Of a stretch of 64,000 bases of DNA, positions 58,981 to 64,000 are shown one piece after another (the stretch's first letter is position 1; the number at the start of each line of letters is the position of its first letter). Origin of the DNA: CAYUIG01 sp964444685 (GTDB lineage: Bacteria > Gemmatimonadota > Gemmatimonadetes > Longimicrobiales > RSA9); NCBI GenBank assembly GCA_964444685.1, contig CAYUIG010000008.1, positions 23,308-87,307 of the forward strand, written 5' to 3'. The position numbers were made by a program, and so were the translations under genes. The notes beneath the pieces were generated by a model. It saw nothing but the letters and a program-made list of their open reading frames with translations, did not search any database and was not told the DNA's origin.

Positions 58981-59586
58981 GTGGGCTCGATCCTGCGCAC
59001 GCTCGCCGAGCTGCCGCCCGTCCTCACGTACCTCCTCATCGGCGGCGGTGCCGCCCTGGAGAACATCGTGCCGCCGATCCCCGCGGACACGTTCGTGCTG
59101 CTGGGCGCATTCCTGTCGGTCGGTGGACGCGCGAACCCTTGGCTCGTGCTCGCCGTGACGCTCACGGCGAACATCGGGTCGGCACTCGCGGTGTATGCGC
59201 TCGCGCACAAGTACGGCCAGGGGTTCTTTGCACGCGGCGTCGGCCACTTCCTCCTGCGGCCGCACCAGCTCGAGCGGATCGGTGTCTTCTATCAGCGCTG
59301 GGGCACACCCGCCATCTTCATGTCGCGCTTCCTGCCCGCGGTCCGCGCGATGGTGCCCGTGTTCGCGGGCGTTACGAAGGTGCCCGCGTGGAAGGTGGCG
59401 CCGCCGCTCGTCGCGGCATCGGCCATCTGGTACGGCCTGCTGGTCTGGCTGGGTGCGACCGCCGGGCGCAACATCGGCGCGATCGTCGCGTTCGTCGAAT
59501 CCATCAGCACCGTGCTGCTCGTCGTGGCCGGTGTGCTGATCGCGGGCTTCGCATACTGGTGGTGGCGGAGCCGTCGCGAGCCCTAG
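58981..59586 (+). CDS. DedA family membrane protein
   Basis: DedA/SNARE-associated (VTT) proteins are inner-membrane proteins; some move undecaprenyl phosphate or phospholipids across the membrane. The 201-residue protein has the N-terminal re-entrant region ENIVPPIPADTFVLLGAFL, the motif FMSRFLPAVRAMVPVFAG (F/YxxxR...G) in the middle, and three further hydrophobic helices, ending in a WWWRSRREP tail. It starts at GTG 58981, 3 nt after ispF. Substrate cannot be told from the sequence. Confidence 0.88.
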   Translation: MGSILRTLAELPPVLTYLLIGGGAALENIVPPIPADTFVLLGAFLSVGGRANPWLVLAVTLTANIGSALAVYALAHKYGQGFFARGVGHFLLRPHQLERIGVFYQRWGTPAIFMSRFLPAVRAMVPVFAGVTKVPAWKVAPPLVAASAIWYGLLVWLGATAGRNIGAIVAFVESISTVLLVVAGVLIAGFAYWWWRSRREP

Positions 59587-59588
59587 GC

Positions 59589-60473
59589 GTGTTCCACATC
59601 GAAGCCTTCTGCGATCATCTCGCGCTCGAGCGCGGGCTGTCCGAGCGTACGGTCGGGGCGTATCGCCGCGACATCGAACGGCTGCGCGCGTTCCTCGAGG
59701 CGCGCGGCATACATCGCATCGGCGACGCGAACGCGCACGATCTGCGCGAACACATGTACGCGCTCAAATCGGAAGGACTGCAGGCCACATCCATCCGGCG
59801 CGCGCTCTCCGCGATCCGCACGTACTACGGCTACCTGCTCGCGGAAGGGCAGGTGGTGGCGGATCCGACGGAGCGCGTCGAGGCGCCGCGTGCATGGCGG
59901 CGCCTGCCCGGCGTGCTGGGCCGCGAAGAGGTCGAGCGGCTGCTCGAGGCGCCCGACCCGAACGACGCGCTCTTCTGGCGCGACCGTGCGCTGCTCGAGT
60001 TCGCGTACGCATCCGGTGTGCGCGTCAGCGAACTGACCGGTCTGCGCATCCGCGATCTCGACCTCGAGGAGGGGCTCGCGGTCGTGTTCGGGAAGGGGTC
60101 GAAGGAGCGGATCGTCCCCGTCGGCCGCGCCGCGCGCGCCGCACTCACCACCTACCTGAGGGAAGTGCGGCCGCGGCTCGTGCGCGGGTCCGGCGAGGGC
60201 GTGGTATTCCTGAACGCGCGCGGCCGCCCGCTGTCGCGTATGGGAGTCTGGAAGATCCTTCAGAAGCACGTCCGCCGTGCCGGCATCCAGCGGCGGGTCA
60301 CGCCGCACACCCTCCGGCACTCGTTCGCCACCCACCTGCTGGAGGGAGGGGCGGATCTGGCCGCCGTCCAGGAGATGCTGGGGCACGCGGATATTGCGAC
60401 GACGCAGATCTATACCCACGTCGAGCGCGAGTACCTGCGCGACGTCCACCGCAGGTACCACCCCCGTGCCTGA
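59589..60473 (+). CDS. xerD: Tyrosine recombinase XerC/XerD
   Basis: Resolves chromosome dimers at dif sites together with a partner. The 294-residue protein has the N-terminal SAM-like DNA-binding domain (residues 1-90) and the C-terminal catalytic domain with Arg145, Lys172, His240, Arg243, His266 and nucleophile Tyr275 (TTQIYTHV). XerD is slightly favoured over XerC, but this is not certain. GTG 59589 is chosen; an in-frame GTG at 59562, overlapping dedA, would add nine residues. It is the last gene of the long rpmF-fab-mqn run. Confidence 0.9.
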   Translation: MFHIEAFCDHLALERGLSERTVGAYRRDIERLRAFLEARGIHRIGDANAHDLREHMYALKSEGLQATSIRRALSAIRTYYGYLLAEGQVVADPTERVEAPRAWRRLPGVLGREEVERLLEAPDPNDALFWRDRALLEFAYASGVRVSELTGLRIRDLDLEEGLAVVFGKGSKERIVPVGRAARAALTTYLREVRPRLVRGSGEGVVFLNARGRPLSRMGVWKILQKHVRRAGIQRRVTPHTLRHSFATHLLEGGADLAAVQEMLGHADIATTQIYTHVEREYLRDVHRRYHPRA

Positions 60474-60536
60474 GCGCCGCGGCACGGCCGTTGCCCCCGT
60501 GGGCCGGGGACTGCACGTTGCGGTCCGGGAGGTACG

Positions 60537-61115
60537 ATGATCCTGGTCATCGACAACTACGATTCCTTCACCTTCAATCTGGTGCAGCTCATCGGTGAGC
60601 TGGGCGCCGAGGTGGAGGTGCGCCGCAACGATGCCGTGGACCCGGATGCGATCGCCGCACTGAATCCATCGGCGATCGTCATCTCACCCGGGCCGTGCAC
60701 GCCGGCGGAAGCGGGCGTGAGTGTCTCGTGCGTGCGGCATTTCGCGGGGCGCGTTCCGATTCTCGGCGTGTGTCTCGGACACCAGTCGATCGGTGCCGCG
60801 TTCGGCGCACGCATCGTGCGTGCGCGGCGCGTCATGCACGGGAAAGTGTCGCCCGTGAAGCACCGCGGTGTCGGCCTGTTCGAGGGTGTGCCCGCGCCGT
60901 TCGAAGCGGCGCGCTACCATTCGCTCGTGATCGACCCGCCCAGCCTGCCGCGTGAACTCGAGGTCATCGCGTGGACGGACGAGCCAGGCTTCGATGACGA
61001 GATACAGGCCGTGCGTCACGTCGCGCATCCCGTTTGGGGCGTGCAGTTCCACCCGGAGTCGATCGCGACGCCCGCGGGCCGCACCATCATGACCAACTTC
61101 CTGTCGCTCTCGTGA
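60537..61115 (+). CDS. trpG: Anthranilate/aminodeoxychorismate synthase glutaminase subunit
   Basis: Class I glutamine amidotransferase that supplies ammonia to TrpE or PabB. The 192-residue protein has IDNYDSFTFNLVQL at the start, the oxyanion motif SPGPCTPAEAG, the nucleophile Cys79 in GVCLGHQ and the catalytic His in VQFHPES. Many bacteria use one protein for both tryptophan and folate synthesis; neither trpE nor pabB is nearby to decide. ATG 60537 follows GGGAGG. It overlaps the next gene by GTGA. Confidence 0.93.
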   Translation: MILVIDNYDSFTFNLVQLIGELGAEVEVRRNDAVDPDAIAALNPSAIVISPGPCTPAEAGVSVSCVRHFAGRVPILGVCLGHQSIGAAFGARIVRARRVMHGKVSPVKHRGVGLFEGVPAPFEAARYHSLVIDPPSLPRELEVIAWTDEPGFDDEIQAVRHVAHPVWGVQFHPESIATPAGRTIMTNFLSLS

Positions 61116-62611
61116 TCCGCGCACTCATCGCGTGTGTGCTCCTGGGACTCGCCGGCTCCGCCTCGGCGCAGACCCGCGTGTCATTTACGGGGCGCGGTCC
61201 GGTCGAGCTTGACGAGCGCATCGAGGCGCTGCTGGACGCCGGCAACTTCACACTCGTGTCCAGTGACACGGTGCTCGCGCGCGACGACACGCTGCGCGGT
61301 CCCGTGCTCGTCCTGGGTACGACACTGCGCATCGAAGGTGTGATCGCGGGTGACCTCACGATCATCGACGCCAACGTGTTCGTGCGGCCGACCGGCCGCA
61401 TCACGGGTGATGTCGCGAACCTCGGCGGCGGCTTCTATCCGTCCGAGCAGGCGCTGGTCGCGGGCAGCGTGCTGTACGAGCCGAATGCGCCGTACTCGGT
61501 CGATCGGCGCGACGGCGAGCTCCGCATCATCGGGGAGCTGAGTCCGTCCACCTTCGACCCCGACGGATTCCGCGGACTGCGGGAGCCCACCTACGACCGC
61601 GTGCGCGGACTCACGCTCTCCGCAGGCGGGACGTTCCTGCCGCCGCGCATCGGGCGCGTCGAGCCGCTCATCCGCGCGTGGGCCGGTTACGCGTTCGAGT
61701 CGGGCGAGCCGCAGGGCGGTGGGGAAATCGGCGTGCGACGCGGCGGCGTCGAGCTGGTCGGCGGCGCCGAGCGCACGACGCTGCACAACGACCACTGGAT
61801 CCGGAGCGACATCATCAACTCGGTGTCCGTCCTCTTCCAGGGGAAGGACTACCACGACTACTACGAGGCGGATCGCTTCTACGGCGCGCTGCGCGGGGAG
61901 TGGGAGCGCCCGCGCCGCACGGTACGGGCCCAGCTGCGTGCGGGCGTCGAGGATGCCCGTACCCTCACGGCCAACGATCCCTGGGTCGTGTTCGGCGACT
62001 CGGTGCGCTTCAACCGCCCGGTCAATGACGGCCGCATCAGCAGCGCGGAGCTGTCGCTGGCAGGGGAGTGGGAGCTCAATCAGGTTCTCGGCGAGATCGG
62101 CGGGCTCGTCGAAGCGGCCGGCACCATGGCGGGCGGCGACTTCGAGTTCATGCGCTACTCCGTCTGGGGCGACTGGAAGCTCCACGCGCTCGCCAACCAC
62201 ACCCTCGAGTTCGAATGGAACGTGCGCGGCCCGCTGCCCGGCACCGACTCCCTCCCGCGCCAGCGCTGGACGTACGTCGGCGGGTCGGGCACCCTCTACA
62301 CATTCGAGATCGGGGACTTCCCGGGGGACCGCCTCGTCTTCGTCGAAACCAGCTACATCGTGCCCGCACCGCAGCACTGGCGGATCCCGCTCCTCGGCGT
62401 CCCGCGCCTCGAGCTCCTCCACCACGCGGGCATGGCCTGGTCCCACGAGAACAGTCGGGACTTCGAGCAGAACGTGGGCGTTCGCATCAACTTCCCATTC
62501 GTCTACGCGCGGGTCGTCACCAACCCCCGCCGCTTCTCCGACGACGTCGAGTTCAGCGTCGGTCTGACGCTGCCGGAACGCAGCCTTCCGTGGGAGCGGC
62601 CGCGCCGCTGA
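61112..62611 (+). CDS. Secreted bactofilin-like plus beta-barrel outer-membrane protein, unknown function
   Basis: A 499-residue protein with a signal peptide (residues 1-19, cleavage after SASA). Residues 50-130 (LRGPVLVLGTTLRIEGVIAGDLTIIDANVFVRPTGR onward in register) read as the short right-handed beta-helix repeats of bactofilin-type polymer domains. Residues 170-499 alternate polar and hydrophobic residues with many aromatic turns (SVLFQGKDYHDYYEADRFYG, VVTNPRRFSDDVEFSVGLTLP), as in outer-membrane beta-barrels. The combination is inferred from patterns, not from a known family. It starts at GTG 61112 coupled to trpG. Confidence 0.65.
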   Translation: MIRALIACVLLGLAGSASAQTRVSFTGRGPVELDERIEALLDAGNFTLVSSDTVLARDDTLRGPVLVLGTTLRIEGVIAGDLTIIDANVFVRPTGRITGDVANLGGGFYPSEQALVAGSVLYEPNAPYSVDRRDGELRIIGELSPSTFDPDGFRGLREPTYDRVRGLTLSAGGTFLPPRIGRVEPLIRAWAGYAFESGEPQGGGEIGVRRGGVELVGGAERTTLHNDHWIRSDIINSVSVLFQGKDYHDYYEADRFYGALRGEWERPRRTVRAQLRAGVEDARTLTANDPWVVFGDSVRFNRPVNDGRISSAELSLAGEWELNQVLGEIGGLVEAAGTMAGGDFEFMRYSVWGDWKLHALANHTLEFEWNVRGPLPGTDSLPRQRWTYVGGSGTLYTFEIGDFPGDRLVFVETSYIVPAPQHWRIPLLGVPRLELLHHAGMAWSHENSRDFEQNVGVRINFPFVYARVVTNPRRFSDDVEFSVGLTLPERSLPWERPRR

Positions 62612-62617
62612 ACTGCT

Positions 62618-62646
62618 TTGACAGTGGTGGTTGGGCAGGTTAGATT
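62618..62646 (+). promoter_or_regulatory. Candidate promoter of kdsB-pyrG
   Basis: -35 TTGACA at 62618-62623, 17-nt spacer, -10 TAGATT at 62641-62646. Transcription starting near 62653 rules out a translation start at 62650 and supports TTG 62707. Confidence 0.6.
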
Positions 62647-62706
62647 GAGTTGTTCGGCGCGGAAATTGCGTCGCGGCGCGCCCCTCGCCTGGAGGACCGC
62701 TCCCGC

Positions 62707-63501
62707 TTGACCTCGAACGATCGCATCCTCTGCGTCGTGCCGGCGCGGCTGGGCTCACAGCGACTGCCCGGGAAACCTCTCCGCCGGCTGGCGGGCCGCC
62801 CACTGATCGAGTGGGTGTGGCGACGTGTCTCCACCTTCGAATTCCTCCAAGCCGTAGTGATCGCGACGGACAGCGACGAAGTGGCGGAGGCGTGTGCGCG
62901 GTTCGGGGCGCAGGTGGAGATGACGTCGGCGGAGCACGCATCGGGGACGGACCGGGTGGCGGAGGTGGTGCGGCGTTCTTCGTGGTCGTCGTACGGTACG
63001 ATCGTGAACGTGCAGGGCGACGAACCGCTGGTGGCGGAGTCGCACGTGCGGGCGGCGGTTGAGCAGGTGAGGGCGGGCTGGGACATAGGGACGGTGGCGG
63101 CGCCGGTGGGTGTCGCGTCCGACTGGCACGATCCGTCCGTGGTGAAAGTCGCGCGGCGCCCCGATGGCGCCGCTCTGTATTTCAGCCGCGCACCGATCCC
63201 GTTCCTGCGTGACGGCGAGCCATCGGAATCGGAGCTCGCGAGCGGCGCGTACCTGCGGCACGTGGGGATCTACGCGTACACGCGCAGTGCGCTGCTGCGC
63301 TGGGTGGAGCTGCCGGTGGGCGAGCTGGAGACCATCGAGCGGCTGGAGCAGTTGCGCCCGCTCGCGGCGGGTATGAGCATCGGTGTGGCCGTGGCAGGAG
63401 CGGCGGAGTCGGGTGTAGACACGCCGGCGGATGTCGAACGGGTGGAGCGGCGGCTGCGGGAAATGATGACGTTGGAACCCCGGGCAACGGTGGAGCGATG
63501 A
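62707..63501 (+). CDS. kdsB: 3-deoxy-manno-octulosonate cytidylyltransferase (CMP-Kdo synthetase)
   Basis: Activates Kdo with CTP for lipid A/LPS core synthesis, evidence for a lipopolysaccharide outer membrane. The 264-residue protein has the CTP-binding VVPARLGSQRLPGKPL near residue 10, ATDSDEVAEA, SGTDRVAEV and NVQGDEPLV with the metal-binding Asp, and the AAESGVDTPADVERVE segment at the end. Start TTG 62707 is preceded by GGAGG at 62691; the upstream TTG 62650 falls at the predicted transcription start. It overlaps pyrG by ATGA; pyrG makes the CTP it uses. Confidence 0.93.
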   Translation: MTSNDRILCVVPARLGSQRLPGKPLRRLAGRPLIEWVWRRVSTFEFLQAVVIATDSDEVAEACARFGAQVEMTSAEHASGTDRVAEVVRRSSWSSYGTIVNVQGDEPLVAESHVRAAVEQVRAGWDIGTVAAPVGVASDWHDPSVVKVARRPDGAALYFSRAPIPFLRDGEPSESELASGAYLRHVGIYAYTRSALLRWVELPVGELETIERLEQLRPLAAGMSIGVAVAGAAESGVDTPADVERVERRLREMMTLEPRATVER

Positions 63502-64000
63502 GCGAGCAGAATTCGGTGCCGACGAAGTACGTGTTCGTCACGGGCGGCGTGGTGTCGTCGCTGGGGAAGGGAATCGCCGCGGCGTCGCTGGGCCGGCTGC
63601 TGGTCGACCGCGGGCTGCGCGTGACGATTCAGAAGTTCGATCCGTACATCAACGTGGATCCGGGCACGCTGTCGCCGTTCCAGCACGGCGAGGTGTTCGT
63701 GACGGACGATGGTGCGGAGACGGACCTCGACCTCGGGCACTACGAACGGTTCATCGACGAGTCGCTCTCGCAGGCGAACAACATCACGACCGGGCGGATC
63801 TACCAGGAGGTGATCACCAAGGAGCGGCGCGGCGACTACCTCGGCGCGACCGTGCAGGTGATCCCGCACATCACCGATGAGATCAAGGCGGCGATCCGGC
63901 GGCTGGCGCCGAATCACGATGTCGTGATCACGGAGATCGGCGGCACGGTGGGCGACATCGAGTCGCTGCCGTTCCTCGAGGCGATCCGACAGTTTCGCCA
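63498..64000 (+). CDS. pyrG: CTP synthase, N-terminal part (runs off the window)
   Basis: Makes CTP from UTP, ATP and glutamine. The 167 complete codons present cover the start of the synthetase domain: KYVFVTGGVVSSLGKGIAAASLG (P-loop), KFDPYINVDPGTLSPFQHGEVFVTDDG, ETDLDLGHYERF, GDYLGATVQVIPHITDEI and EIGGTVGDIESLPFLEA. Start ATG 63498 lies in the kdsB stop. The glutaminase domain lies beyond base 64000. Confidence 0.96.
   Translation, partial: MSEQNSVPTKYVFVTGGVVSSLGKGIAAASLGRLLVDRGLRVTIQKFDPYINVDPGTLSPFQHGEVFVTDDGAETDLDLGHYERFIDESLSQANNITTGRIYQEVITKERRGDYLGATVQVIPHITDEIKAAIRRLAPNHDVVITEIGGTVGDIESLPFLEAIRQFR

Noticed and set aside
62650..63501. Upstream TTG start for kdsB at 62650
   Set aside because: It falls at the predicted transcription start and has no ribosome site; TTG 62707 follows GGAGG and begins next to the conserved core.

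Overview
The window reads as one continuous stretch of core chromosome from a high-GC, Gram-negative (diderm) bacterium. KdsB (CMP-Kdo, for lipopolysaccharide), a signal-peptide/beta-barrel outer-membrane protein, a single-cytochrome SdhCAB, menaquinone synthesis by the futalosine route (MqnE, MqnC) and a complete 14-gene nuo cluster together suggest Gemmatimonadota or a near relative. That assignment is inference from gene content and protein feel, not from a search. Almost every gene lies on the + strand in tightly packed, often ATGA/GTGA-overlapping operons. Minus-strand genes are rnhA, dcd and a 64-residue hypothetical protein. No tRNA, rRNA, CRISPR array, prophage or classical defence system was seen.

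Layout. 1-7.3 kb: tsaC, an arginine-phosphatase-like ywlE, aroE, comF and gap, then a small zinc-ribbon protein, an alpha/beta hydrolase, pgk and tpiA. 7.45-8.47 kb: an IS1595-like element with 28/30 matching terminal inverted repeats whose transposase seems to have lost its catalytic residues. 8.6-13.7 kb: secG, a minus-strand small gene with an attenuator-like leader, then E1alpha/E1beta/E2 of a 2-oxoacid dehydrogenase and lipB. 13.76-14.05 kb: a candidate structured non-coding RNA with its own promoter and terminator. 14.1-20.7 kb: rnhA, carA, sppA, an HU-like gene, an ECF sigma / anti-sigma / Spy-like trio, and moaD-moaE-moaA. 20.7-25.0 kb: mdh-sdhC-sdhA-sdhB. 25.0-26.8 kb: a repeat island around dcd with a 100-N assembly gap. 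26.8-41.1 kb: nuoA to nuoN. 41.1-49.8 kb: phosphomannomutase, a UPF0182 protein, carbamate kinase, sucC, sucD, an EIIA-CBS fusion and ndk. 49.8-60.5 kb: DUF177, rpmF, plsX, fabH, fabD, fabG, acpP, fabF, mqnE, mqnC, purE, ispF, dedA and xerD. 60.5-64 kb: trpG/pabA, a bactofilin-like/barrel protein, kdsB and the start of pyrG.

How the parts fit. Lower glycolysis (gap, pgk, tpiA), 2-oxoacid oxidation (E1/E2 plus LipB for lipoylation), TCA steps (sucCD, mdh, sdhCAB) and complex I form an aerobic respiratory core feeding menaquinone, whose synthesis genes follow the fatty-acid genes. moaDEA supplies part of molybdopterin synthesis.

The most unusual items are the structured RNA at 13.76-14.05 kb, the apparently dead but inverted-repeat-flanked transposase, three families of periodic intergenic repeats (7, 13/14 and 122 nt), a non-canonical CX5CX2C motif in MqnE, and a recurring promoter pattern TTGAC(n)-N17/18-TAnnnT seen upstream of about fifteen transcription units.
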